This document shows positions 1 through 10,798 of a DNA stretch of 64,000 nt, piece after piece; the first letter of the stretch is position 1; each line of letters starts with the position of its first letter. Where the stretch lies: contig JAUEDM010000002.1 in the NCBI GenBank assembly GCA_033439685.1, positions 4,278,001 through 4,342,000 on the forward strand, in the 5' to 3' direction. The notes below the pieces were generated by a model, which saw nothing but the letters and a program-made list of their open reading frames with translations, did no database searches and was not told the DNA's origin. The stretch is from Apodospora peruviana. Lineage: Eukaryota; Ascomycota; Sordariomycetes; Sordariales; Lasiosphaeriaceae. A program made the position numbers and the translations under genes.

Positions 1-1350
1 GAATGATTAATCGTTCTTGCTTTCAAGTCTGATGGATCGATCGACTGGATACCTTTGGTGCACAACGTCACGACGCGAAACCATTTTCTGGTTATCGTCC
101 TTGTCCAGGATGCCTGTTTATTGTAGGTGCGCTCCTTTGTATTTAATTTCCCATCTTCATCCCATTGTGATTCTATGTCGTTGTCACATGGGATGAGCCT
201 GCTTCTTTCTCGTCTGTCGTAGAATCCATATCATCCCCATCTTTACAGTGTATCTTGATGATTCATTTCCACGATTAAATCCTCCATTAGTTCTCACGAG
301 CTCATGACGTCGGTTTTGGAGCGGCAACTATTCGTTTTCCCCCACTACTATAGGGGGGGTTGGATGTGAGCAAGTCTCAGAGATGGTCCGGCGCATGTAT
401 ATTCGCTTTTCAGCACGGTATTTATTGTCGCGGTCGATTCCGAGCGAGCATTAGCATCATATAATAGTGGATGTGTGTGGAACGAGAAAAGCTGGATAGT
501 AAGTAAGGTAGCTAGCAGTGGCAGTCATGTCTGGTGTGTGTGTGGCTATCTCTGGTTCATTTGTCAAGTTTTATGTTGGTGTTTGTCTTTTGATGTCTAC
601 TTTATCGAGATATCTCGTTAATTGTCTGTTCGTCTGCAATCACATGAACGGTAGTCAGAGCTATCACCGCAGCAATGAGTGAAAATAATTACCAAATAGG
701 GAATTCGGGGGCAATTAGCTTGCATACAGATTCAGTTGCTAGGAGGTTTACCCCGTACTTTGTCATCACAATATGCTTACTATAACGTAAATAATGGTCT
801 GAGCTTCACATTGTGTACAGTGAAAATCCAATCTGCTTTGTGAATTGTAGATAATTGACTTTGGGAGTCACACGATAGGATTATGTTGATGTTCAAATGC
901 CGCCGACGGAAAAGTCAATCAATCCAAGTGCCAGCTTAGTCATCCACCTCGGTCCTAGATAGATCCGATAAGATAAGCTCCCGTCTTCCCCAAGCGGCAA
1001 GCGGGCGAGCTGGCCAGTTCCGAACGAACACTAATAAGAAGCTGCCGTTGTCTGTCATCAAGTTGTCCTTTTCGGCCATCCCATCCGAAAATACTTTGCG
1101 AGGACGCCGGCGCATTAAGAACATACCATATTGCAGTTGCCTCAATCACACTGCCTGAAGTTCCACCACTTCATTGCTCCCAAAAACAACAACTTGCGAC
1201 AGCTGAGAACAAAGACAACCCCCCCTACGGGTTTGGCGCCTCGTTTGGAGGCAGGTTTCTCTGTCGACCTAGGTCTTCCCCCCTTGACCTTCATCCACCT
1301 TTCGACTGGGCAACACACAAACAAATCATCGCCTCGACACCGTCATAACC
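1..1350. other. Left-edge spacer, no gene seen
   Basis: No reading frame with convincing protein character was found. The first 900 bases are T-rich on the plus strand and may hold the 3' untranslated region of a gene beyond the left edge. The last 150 bases, CA-rich and pyrimidine-rich, look like the 5' leader of the Sec72-type gene. Confidence 0.5.
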
Positions 1351-1977
1351 ATGTCAGACCTCGACACATTCACCTTTCTCCCCCTGCGGATCGACCCGCA
1401 ATCCAAAGCCATCAGCAGCGCATCTACATCCTCGACCTCGCGGGCGCTCGAAGACGAACTCGCGGCACTGAACGCGCTGCACCGATCCCTCCACAGCCTC
1501 GAAGCACCGCACGTCGTCCCGCCACCACCAGTCCCCGTGAACCCCAAACGTAGCGCCAACGTGGCCAAACTCCGCGACAGCGGCAACAAGGAGTTCGAAA
1601 AAGGGCGCTACGTCGAGGCCATCAAGTTCTACACCCTCGGTCTGCAGATGGCCCTGACCCGCCCCATGTGGGAGCCCTCGCAACTCGTGCGCGAGGAGGT
1701 CCAGCATCTGTTTTCCAACCGCGCCCAGGCGCACATGTACCTAAAGAACTGGCCCGAAGCGGCCGCTGACGCCGAGTCGAGCGTCGAAGCGAAGCGCCAG
1801 GGCAACGCCAAGGCCTGGTTTCGGAAAGGAAAGTGTCTGGTCGAGATGGGCCGGCTCGAGGAGGCCAAGGAGTGGGTCGGTAAAGCGCTCGAGGTGGAAG
1901 GCGAGGAGAAGGAGCTCGTGGAGCTGCTCAAGACGATCGAGGGCAAGATTGCGCACGCCAGGGCCAACGGTGTCTAA
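1351..1977 (+). CDS. SEC72: Sec72-type TPR subunit of the Sec63 translocon complex
   Basis: Intronless gene for a 208-residue protein. The N-terminus (MSDLDTFTFLPLRIDP) is followed by a low-complexity Ser/Pro linker and then, from about residue 68, a tetratricopeptide domain. That domain includes SGNKEFEKGRYVEAIKFY, SNRAQAHMYLKNWPEAAADA and AWFRKGKCLVEMGRLEEAKE. The size and the small N-terminal module before one TPR array match fungal Sec72, which with Sec71 forms the non-essential part of the Sec62/63 complex in post-translational ER import; its TPR domain docks cytosolic Hsp70. There is no signal peptide or membrane segment, as expected for the peripheral subunit. The start is the first ATG of the frame and has a good fungal context (ATAACCATGTC). 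The family assignment is from recall of the conserved N-terminus. The alternative is another small TPR co-chaperone. Confidence 0.8.
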   Translation: MSDLDTFTFLPLRIDPQSKAISSASTSSTSRALEDELAALNALHRSLHSLEAPHVVPPPPVPVNPKRSANVAKLRDSGNKEFEKGRYVEAIKFYTLGLQMALTRPMWEPSQLVREEVQHLFSNRAQAHMYLKNWPEAAADAESSVEAKRQGNAKAWFRKGKCLVEMGRLEEAKEWVGKALEVEGEEKELVELLKTIEGKIAHARANGV

Positions 1978-2878
1978 AATCTGCTACGTAGTCGTGCGAG
2001 GAAGGGTTGGTGGACGATGCCGGCACAAGTTTCTGTTTCGGGATCTCAAAGTCACGTCATATGCATGATTGCGTTGGAGGAGCAGACCAGCAGATATCAC
2101 GAGCTTCTCTGGGGAGTTATCCTAGACTCTGGGTGGTGGTCTTACTACTACCAGACCAGTGTCTTTTGGGGTTTGCATATTTATTTCGATTTGCTGTTTC
2201 TGGTAAAGGGTCAGGTTTAACTGCTAGACAGACGAGGCTTTGTGATCAATGCCTCTCTATGCGTGGCGTTCGGGGTGAGCGAATGGGAAGAAAACATTTC
2301 ATGATTCTTATATCAAATAACCACTTGCTACTTGGGTATCTGACATATCTTGTTAAACTGCCATGACCCACGCCTGCTCAGTCGATACTTTGATATGACA
2401 GCAGCCACTTTCCCTCGACACTATTCAGCCTTCACGATGCACTTCGCCTAAAACCATGACCCAGTAAAAGAAATTCGTCGTAGTAGTCAAAGCGCCATAG
2501 AGCTCCGTTCCCGTCTGCCAATCACAGTCACATTGAGAAGATGATGCCAACATCTCATCTTTCTCAGACTCTCCAAGTAGAGGGCCGATTCCACGGTCCC
2601 GATTGTGATGTATGCCCTGAAGGGAGGAGGGAAAAGGAATCCAGAGACAAAAGATAACAAGGAACTCCAGCAAACAAAAATAAAACACATCAATCTGCAC
2701 ATATTTATCCAGCACGCTCGCAGGTCTCGTGGCCCATCACCACTAGTATGTTCCCTCTTAGTTCGCCGCATCGATGACTGTTGCCGGATCGGAAGATTCG
2801 GGTATCGTGGTGGAAAGGCGCATGATGTTGGTGGCATCGGGTATTTAGTGTGATACCCAAGGAATGTTGCCGTAGTCC
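1978..2878. other. Convergent 3' spacer
   Basis: This lies between the stop of the Sec72-type gene (+) and the stop of the small helical gene (-), so it should hold both 3' untranslated regions. Frames open here are short and have no domain-like content. Confidence 0.5.
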
Positions 2879-3406
2879 TCAGGTAGCTTTCATGTCCGTC
2901 TTCTCGTTGAGCACCACCGTCGTGACCGAGGGCTTGCGCTTGCGCATGACTGCGTCTTGGCTGCTCATTCTCCGGCCGAGAGCGCGGTCCAGCTTCGCAC
3001 CCAGCGCCAGCTTGGACAGGTTCGCACTCTTCTCCTCGCTCAACTCGACTCGCTGCTCTGCGAGCGCCTTGTTCTCCATGCGGTCGAGTCCCTTCTCGAT
3101 ATCGCGGATCTCAGCGGTGACGCTGTCGCTTGTGCCAGTGGTGGGAGCGACCGAAGGCGACATGCTGTAAGTGCTGTATCGGACAGAGGTACGGGTCTGG
3201 TAAAAAGGGAACGAATAGTTAGTCAAGAAGCTGGACGAGACTGCGCTGGTGGTTGAGTTTTGTCAGGGCCAAGGTTGTTGGAAGGGGGGAGAGTGGTAGC
3301 TTGGCCGCCGGCATGCTAGGAACAAAAAGAATGAGAATCAAGAGAGCAACAGTTAACATACAGACTGCACCATGATTGGGCGAGCGGAATCGATAGAGGT
3401 GGGCAT
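2879..3406 (-). CDS. Small helical protein of unknown function (two exons)
   Basis: Best model: exon 1 at 3362-3406 (MPTSIDSARPIMVQS), intron at 3197-3361, exon 2 at 2879-3196, giving about 120 residues. The intron starts GTATGT and ends TTTTACCAG, with a TGACTAAC branch site just upstream of the acceptor; both junctions are in phase 0. The protein has a Ser/Thr-rich N-terminal third. A charged helical segment follows, running from AEIRDIEKGLDRMENKALAEQ to LALGAKLDRALGRRMSSQDAVMRKRK, likely amphipathic or coiled-coil. No signal peptide, membrane span or catalytic motif is visible. A CTAG acceptor at 3316-3317 would allow a middle exon, but no good donor follows it, so the single-intron model is preferred. 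I do not recognise the family. Strong exon 2 character and good splice signals support a real gene. Confidence 0.6.
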
Positions 3407-5770
3407 CTCGGCGATATTTTAGCGAGCTTCTTTGTTGTGGTTGCTGTGCTCTCCCTTTGTTGTGCTGGTTGAAGACCTCGTGGTTGGGGCCCGGGACCTG
3501 AAACGCCGCGTGGTGGAAGTGATAGCCAAAGATGAGAAAACGAGGCAACCAGTCGCTATGGGTGATGGCCGATCAATCCCGAATCCGTCGCGACGATGCG
3601 GTGGCGGAGACAAGACTAGGTAGCAACCCAGAGTTCGGTCGAGGATTAACTTGATTTTGGCGACAGGCTGAAGTCAATTCGGAGCGGATGTACGGGGTAT
3701 GTACTGTCGTTCAGAAGTTTGGACGCAGTCAAAGACAGAAAGTGGAGAGGGGATGGTATTGCGAGCCTGGTGAGTTGGAGGGAAAAAGACACAGTGAAAC
3801 GGAAACTGGGCGAATGGGAAGTGACTGTCGTGTGGGATGGCAGGCAGTCACGCATGTCAAAGAGCAGTGGCAGTGGCACTTCCGTCACGGCTCTGCTGCC
3901 CTGCACCAGTGGCATGCCATGTGGGATGGCTGCGGCATTCCGGCCAACTGCTGCGTAGTCCCAAGTTAGTGCAGCCCGTCCAGGTCCAGACCCCTGGACT
4001 TTCTTACCTTGTGGCAGTCTTTGTGGTTGGCGTGGAGGAAAGTGTCCAGGGGCTAACGCGACGATCACCGCCGCATCCATCAATCGTTACACGTGTAATC
4101 CATATTCCGTACTGGCACATTCAACACATTCAAATCATCAATCGGTCATCCCGACTCCAGCGAGTCCGTTACGATTCATGGAGCGCTCAGGCCCAAGTAA
4201 AATGCCATGAAAATAGCGTGGACCCGGCATATACTTAACAAAGATATGCCTCTTTACGATCGAAAAAAGCAATTCATGCTGTCTTGCTGTCAGTGGAGTT
4301 GGAACCTCGTTAGCGTGTTACAGATATGCGGACTTTGTACTTTTACATTAAACAGCTGGCAAGATAGCAGAGGGGAAAGGAGGGATGGTGGACACCCGAT
4401 TTGGATATGACTTCAGCAGTTTCTCCTGTCCGACACGTGCCCGATTTCTTCCAACTGGACGATGGCCGATGGCCGAAGATTCGAAACTGTGATCCCGCTT
4501 GTGCTCAGCTGCTGTCATGATCACAGCGGGAAAACAATAAACCAATGTGTGGCCGCTGGGCTGATTTGCATCAAACGCCGCCTGCATGGATCCCTGACTG
4601 TTCTCGTAGCCACGATCTGCCAGTGGGCATCGTCTCCGAGTCCTCGTACCGGGCCGACGGCTCGCAGCGAGCAGGTTGGGGGCCCAACGAGAGAGACCCC
4701 TAGGAGGTGCATCTCCGCCATTCACACCATGAGCATCTCAGTAAGCTACCGTACACGTAGGTAAGGTAGATAGCGGTAACAGAGAACGGAATGGTGAAAG
4801 ATGCGTCAATTATCATGGCGCCAGGAAATACGCCGTGTCACAAGTTTCAGGGGGTCTGTCAGTGATCCCCCATTCTTACGCCATACTACATTGGAGACAC
4901 AGTATTCCGTATTCCGTACACTCATGCCGTCTTCCAGCTCAAGCCGTTGTGTACAATTAACCGATTTGACCAAACAAAATAACAAGGCCAGCGCTCTCTT
5001 GATCGTTTGCCCGATTCCGCACCGGCCGCCTAGATGTAAAGCGAAGGCGGATGGCTTGAACAAAAATGCAACCTCGGGATGTGGTGTGTGGTGTGTGGTG
5101 GTCGGTTGTGATGGCGGTCTCCGAGTCCTCTTCCTTCACCCAAACTCCCCTGCAGAGTAACCTCCAAACCCCTGCACCCGGCAGGCATGTTCGCACGTGG
5201 CAATTCGCTCGCAACGCGGGAACAACCCGGACGGTCCAAACCTCCCACCAATCGCAAACTTTGGGGCGATCGAACACGCTTTCCATGCCACATGGGAAAT
5301 ATGGGCTGATTGAGTCTGTTCAACTCCTCTTTGCCTACCAGATCCAGCCAGCTAAGTCTAACTGCTTGGGCACTAGTAGTCCTGAACTGCCACGTGCACA
5401 GCAATAGCAACGGGCAATTGCAACCTGTGTCAGTGCATGAACATCTACGGCTTTACGAGGTACCTGGTCAATGGTATTTTCTACCAGGGAGCTTCTCCTT
5501 TACTGGGGCTTCTGGCGTTGACTACGGAAGTAAAACCTAATGGAAGGATCTGTTGCACAATGTAAGGTTGTGTGTTGATGCCAAACAGCCAAGCAGGGGC
5601 AAAGCACAACGAACTCGCAGAATTTGTTCCGTGGAAGTAATACCTCATCACGGCAACGCTCCTCAAGTTTTGTCGCCTGGCCATTGATACCTAAGGTACA
5701 TAAGGTAGTTCTAGTACCTACCTTGAGTACCTTTCATTGTTCGGTGCCAAAGTTACACTGCACATACCTA

Positions 5771-5819
5771 TCAGGTAGGTGAGGAAGGTTAGCACGGTCA
5801 GGTTCAGGAACCTACCTGA
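5771..5819. repeat. Inverted repeat of the AGGTA/TACCT motif
   Basis: TCAGGTAGGT at 5771-5780 is the exact reverse complement of ACCTACCTGA at 5810-5819, giving 10-base arms around a 29-base loop. It sits beside a TACCTAAGGTAC-like cluster at 5686-5735. The same motif vocabulary recurs through the spacers of the window. Confidence 0.6.
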
Positions 5820-6297
5820 CCTGAGGTGCGTAACGGTGGCTTATTATTCCTAACAGGCTTGCACAGCGCAGTTGAACACCGTGGCTGGGTCACGAAATTC
5901 GTGCGGCGTGCCGGATCGTTCCCAAGCTTACGGGAACCGATTGGGGCATGGCGTGAGTCCTAATGTTGCTGCTCGGGTCCTTGCAGGTGAACGAAGCTCA
6001 TTCCACTTGGTGCATTCATGGTACGACGTGACACAACGCAAAGTTAAACTTCAATCTTTTCCCGGTCTAGCCTTCTCGGTTTATCAAATGAGACGCCTGT
6101 CTCCAAAAATGGAGCATGCGTCAAATGTTGGGAGATTGGAAAGAGTTGCTTGTCAGAAGTAGACTTGGAGATGGCAAGCACTGTGAGACCAAAGGACGCG
6201 ATCACTTCTACTATTAGTGTCTCTTTCCGTACGCGACCGGGTTATGGGGGCGCAGTTTGCAATCTTACCTTTTCGGCCTCAAGTCCAAACTCATTAA

Positions 6298-6309
6298 GTA
6301 CCTAGGTAC
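6298..6309. repeat. Palindrome GTACCTAGGTAC, copy 1
   Basis: This perfect 12-base palindrome is identical to the one at 14449-14460. It is part of the dispersed AGGTA/TACCT family. Confidence 0.6.
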
Positions 6310-7042
6310 CTCATGTCACGACATTATATATATTTGTGCAGTATCGACTTCGACGAGATCGACGCCGGGCAGACGACCACTGAACGAGCAGTCTCTAACA
6401 GATTTCCATTCAGTACCAGCAGAAACAAACATGAGAGGAGGGGATAATCAAAGACAAGGTGTGCAGATGGTGTTCATTCCCCACGTTCATCCGCAACTTC
6501 TCGAAATCTTTCAAGTTTTCGGCTGGCCAAACCTATTTCCAACAACTGAAAAGGTGATGCTCATGGGTAAGTGCAGATTATCAAAAACAATGCCTTGGCA
6601 TGCAGTGATCATGTCGCTCCCGGCTCTCCTCCCTTCTCGATTTTTGACAAGTAGCCCTTTGATTTCCGTGTTTGTTCCCCGTGGTTCACAGGCTCACAAC
6701 AAGAGAATACTGCGCTTCTCAGGACATGGTTGATTGAGTACCCAGATACGTATGGATTATTAGGGTAGCTAACAAACGCAAAACTGTCCCAATACTTACA
6801 ATTAGCCTAGACATCCCATCGATCGTGAAAATCACAAGAGAAAAACCAACGCAGTTACGAAGTAATCACCGCACAAAACAAACCCAATAAAAATCAGCAA
6901 ACCAATCATCGCATAGAGTCCTCTCCCATCATGACACTAGTAGAGCCGGAGACAGAAATCAAAACGCAGCAGTCGACCTCCCATTTTTTTCCTCCAAAAG
7001 TTCGCCCACGAAGCACACAACTCGCCGTCTCGCCGTTCGTTA

Positions 7043-7641
7043 TCAGTACGCTGCCTGGGCACGTGAGGTGCTGCCATGAGAGGAGCCGTGGTTGCCGGAC
7101 TTCTTCGAGGAGCCTTTGCTGCCGCTGCTCCCGCCCTTCCGCTTCTTGGAGTCCTTAGGCGGCTGGTCTTTCTTCGGGTCCCAAAGTTTTCCGTCAGGAC
7201 CTAGAGTAGAGTTTGATTTCCCAGTTAGATTTTGTGTTTTGCATGGCTTCAGGGTTTCGTGCGGACGGGGGAAAGTAAATCAAACATACCATAGAGGCTA
7301 CACTTGTCACACATCATATGCAAGCATCTATAGTCCGAGAACGACTCGCCGGTAGCCGGGTTGACGACCTCGATCGGTGTCTCCAGAACACGATTTTCGC
7401 AAGACGAACCATAGTTTCCAAAGTTACATTTGCAGCAGTACCAGTACCCGCCGGTGGGGATGCTGCGGAAGTGGCAGTTCAACAACGGGCACTTCTGGCG
7501 GGACTCTTGCGGGTTCGCCGAGGTGGCGTTATCGCAAGGGGTGCTTCGCCCGCTCCTGGGGTTGTAGACGGCCGACGGGCAGTAGTTCCACTGCACCGAG
7601 CTGTGGCCGCAGTCGTGGATCTTCTGGTGGCCGACACACAT
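7043..7641 (-). CDS. Cysteine-rich putative metal-binding protein, cluster member 1
   Basis: Two exons, 7290-7641 and 7043-7200, split by an 89-base intron (GTATGT...CTAG), encode 169 residues. The start at 7641 gives MCVGHQKIHDCGH, matching the M-C-x-n-C/H start of the two neighbouring paralogues. An upstream in-frame ATG at 7725 would add a hydrophobic stretch but is less likely. Ordered motifs: N-terminal C-G-H, Y-C, P-C, a spaced C pair (KCPLLNC), the W-Y-C-C-K-C core near residue 72, and a C-L-H-x2-C-x2-C knuckle just before the intron. Exon 2 encodes a separate basic tail rich in Lys, Ser and Gly. Cysteine and histidine spacing suggests zinc binding in the cytosol or nucleus; no signal peptide is seen from this start. 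A TATA-like box lies about 160 bases upstream. Function is unknown. Confidence 0.82.
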
Positions 7642-10042
7642 GGTGAATGCAGTGGTCGATACAAAGACTTGATACAAAAGGTGGTATAGAATGTTGGGAG
7701 TTGCTTGGCAAACGGTGTTTATCAAAGTACAAGATATGGGTTTGCGGGAAGTTGCTTGACGGATGGATGCTACTGTGAAATAAATGCGAGTCCTTGTCCC
7801 CTTTTTATATACTCAAAAGCATGGACTTGATGTTGGACGTCACATCCCAGAATGATTTCGGATCTGATACGTGATATGCCTGCTTCTTTGTTTTGACGTT
7901 TTCTACTTGTTCAGATGGCGTCACCCTTAGGTACCTATCATTTCTGTGCAACTGAATCACCTCGATCTGGGATGGATTTCTCTGGCAGGGAGGGCCCATG
8001 TGCTTTACACGCATCGAGATTCCTCTTCAAGAAAGAATGGCTACATTACCCAAGGTACCTGAGATACCAGGTAGGTAGGTACATCAAAGACAAGATCGAA
8101 TGGCTAGTCCGCTTCGGATGGTGGTTTGTATATTCAACATGATGACACCTATTGGTTCGATTTCCAAGCTGTTAGGCGCATCGCATCGTTGTCCATGTCA
8201 GTTATCTACTTTGTCTTGTTAAGCCGGCGAAGCCAAAAGAAATTATAGTTAATTGCATGGATTAACCATCTTCCAAGGGGCCCTGGCCCGCATGAGAGCT
8301 GAAGCGCTCTTGAAGCCTGTTTTGAGGCTTAGTTTTGGATGCCGAGGACATCACGTATTGGCTTGACTTTGACATGCCTGCCGAGGAAGGACTTGTAAGA
8401 TCGATGTCCACGGTGTGGCGTCGGCAGAAAAAGGAACGCCGCGGCGGCTTAAACAAAAGCCACTGGACGAATCATGCTGCGCGTTGGCAATGTTACACGA
8501 CCACTTCGACCCACACTCCCACCCCGGTGGTAATTATTTCGATCTTCGATCCACGCACCGGGTCACGGGAATCGTTGCCCGTGTTGGCCTTGACCTCAGC
8601 ATGAGACTGATGGCTGACACGTTTTTGGATTGCTTTGTTTTCTTTCCTTTTTTCCCTTCCCTTGCTTGAATTTCATTCTTCAGTTTGAAAGTTCTTTTGA
8701 TGTCGTAATTACCTAGTAAGCCAGGGTCATTGTCTACAGGGCATCAAAATGTAAATACTTGACATGGTTGCAACCACAAGAAGGGGTGGCTCGCCAACTA
8801 GAACTGCGTCTGGACGTCTAAACCTGGCATCTCGGACCCGAGTGGACAGCCCAGTAAAGCCGGGCCTTCTGGAATTTCACTCCATGCCAAGACTGGATGG
8901 AATCCCGTCGGGGCAGGAAATGCGAAGCCTCGATGAGGCCGGTGAGATATCGAATACTCCTTCAATCTCTCTTTCTCCGAGGCAGCAACGGTTCAGAAAA
9001 CCCTGTAAGACTTTCTCTTACAAAACGAATCATGGCTCATCAATCCAAAATAGTACCTAATCACTCACCGTAATCTACCCCGTATAACCGGAGCTTTTTC
9101 TAGATGCCAGGGATCGGGTAACGGCCTGGCATCGTAGCCAGTCTGGGACACCACCCAGATGCCCGGGTCGGTGCCGAACAAACCGTCGGGGTAACTGCAT
9201 CCATCCGCCTTTGGGAACCTGGAGATCGGTGTTACCTGGATGCCCCAAGATCTATCGGCATCGCACAGCTGCAGAATCACATTTCACAAGATCTGGAGGT
9301 CTGGAAGCACACAGTCTTACAATGAGGCTGATCACCGTCCGAATAGGGCTGACGGCTAGTAACATCTCCGGCATTCACTTTTAGCGTAGGACCAGCCTAG
9401 GTAGCTACCTATGTAAGTACCTAAAACGAAGAGCAAAGTCTGGAAGAGTACACAGCGGCAAAGCAGCAGAGACACGACACCATCCCACGTTCTATTTTCG
9501 TCCAAAGCATACAGGGCCAACACATACACGCGTTCACGCACTCACGCCCAGTTTGCTTTTCTTATTTTGACACGGTTGGCAGCCCAAAAGCTGGACGCTG
9601 TACCCACACTCTTAGCCCTTACTTGCATGTGTGATGCGAAGAAAACTCGAAACAGATCGAGCTATTTGCCCATCCAACGAATCCCCTTTTCCCAGACCTG
9701 GGGAGATCGGATTCAGAGCCGGTCCGAATCATCAAATGACGTGCCTAAGTCACGCATATGCCGCATGAAAACGAGGTTTTGCCAGCCACCAGTCACCGTC
9801 ACCGACTTGAACATCTCATCAGGCTGTCCATACACGAGGCCCTCTTTGGCTGTTGTCCTACCTAGCCGAGCAATACCTACCTCAAAGTAGAAACTATCTA
9901 TCACATACCCGCTTGCCACCGGTAACGCAACTTCCGCCACATTTCATTATCCTACTCCTCACAAGGTCACTTCTCCGATCCACTTTCTTCCCCCCTTTCA
10001 AACTCTGACCGGTCCACACAAGCCCATACAAGAGTCCAAAAT
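7642..10042. other. Spacer between cluster members 1 and 2
   Basis: It holds the promoter of member 1 and presumably the 3' end of member 2. AGGTA/TACCT motifs lie at about 8050-8081 and 9395-9425. No frame with domain-like content was found on either strand. Confidence 0.5.
7802..7811 (-). promoter_or_regulatory. TATA-like box upstream of cluster member 1
   Basis: On the minus strand this reads TATATAAAAA, about 160 bases upstream of the ATG at 7641. Position and sequence fit a core promoter element, but no transcription start can be read from the sequence. Confidence 0.4.
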
Positions 10043-10798
10043 TCAATAGTAACTTCCACCGCCGGCACTGCTACCCTGGTAATAGTGATAGCGACCCTCT
10101 TCCGCACTGCTGTTGGCGCCACTACCACCAGGCGGCGGCCCACCGTAAGCGCCGGTTCCGGAACCGGCGGAAGCAGCAGCCGGCTCACACTGCTCGCAGC
10201 AAATATGCTCGCATCGGACCTGATTTCCCTCGATCAGCATGACGCAGCCGCACCGACCAGTCATGTTCCAACCCTTTCCGCACCAGCAGCAGTTCCAGCA
10301 CCTTTGCTTCTGCTCGAAAGGGCACTCGTCGCGCAGCGGGCAGCGCGGCGAAAGCGGCGACGACGAATAGAATGACACCGGGTCCGTTGCGAACGACGGC
10401 GGCGTGGGATAAGGCATCGACTGCACTGATAGGTTGGCGCATGGCCGCTTGTGTTGCTTGCTAGGTAGTGGTGGGGGCGGCATCATATCGCTGGACGAGG
10501 ACGATTGGTTTTGGTTGTGGCGGCGGTGATGATGATGCTGCTTGGAGGACAAGGAACTCGAGCCGCTGCTGCTTGCCTTTTGCTGCGAATGCTGTCCTTT
10601 TGACTTGGAGGATGATGACGATGCCTTGTGTTTGCTATGGATACTGCTGTGAGACTTGCTGCTGCCACTGCTGCTGCCAATGCCAGGATCACCGTTGTTG
10701 CCAACACTGGCACCCGGCTCCACGGTTGCGTCGCTACAGTAGATGATATCTGTCAAGACGTGTTCACACTGTAGCGTGTAAGCAATCTGGTAGCACAT
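10043..10798 (-). CDS. Cysteine-rich putative metal-binding protein, cluster member 2, with low-complexity insert
   Basis: Single exon, 251 residues. It starts MCYQIAYTLQCEHV and continues with IIYCSDATVEPGA, whose C-x-D-A-T pattern is repeated in member 3 (FCGDATIDP). About 80 residues of Ser/His/Gln/Lys-rich low complexity then separate the N-terminal half from the conserved P-C. The second half carries R-C-P-x-R-D-E-C-P, the core W-N-C-C-W-C and the knuckle C-E-H-I-C-C-E-Q-C. It ends in a Gly/Ala/Ser/Tyr-rich tail. The cysteine scaffold is the same as in members 1 and 3, so the three genes are paralogues despite very different linkers. No signal peptide or membrane span is seen. The insert may be disordered. 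Function is unknown. Confidence 0.83.
   Translation of the reverse strand: MCYQIAYTLQCEHVLTDIIYCSDATVEPGASVGNNGDPGIGSSSGSSKSHSSIHSKHKASSSSSKSKGQHSQQKASSSGSSSLSSKQHHHHRRHNQNQSSSSSDMMPPPPLPSKQHKRPCANLSVQSMPYPTPPSFATDPVSFYSSSPLSPRCPLRDECPFEQKQRCWNCCWCGKGWNMTGRCGCVMLIEGNQVRCEHICCEQCEPAAASAGSGTGAYGGPPPGGSGANSSAEEGRYHYYQGSSAGGGSYY

Larger units (their letters stand above)
3407..7042. other. Gene-free spacer with short dispersed motifs
   Basis: Open frames here overlap on several frames and strands, have low-information composition and lack recognisable domains, so I call no gene. The first few hundred bases should include the promoter of the small helical gene. Short TACCT/AGGTA-type motifs cluster at 5686-5829 and 6298-6309, and a CCGTATTCCGTAC-type motif occurs at 4102-4112 and 4901-4919. 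Confidence 0.5.

Noticed and set aside
3219..3315. Possible extra middle exon of the small helical gene after a CTAG acceptor
   Set aside because: The frame meets TGA before the next acceptor and the only donors available (GTCTCG, GTCCAG) are poor, so the single 165-base intron is preferred.
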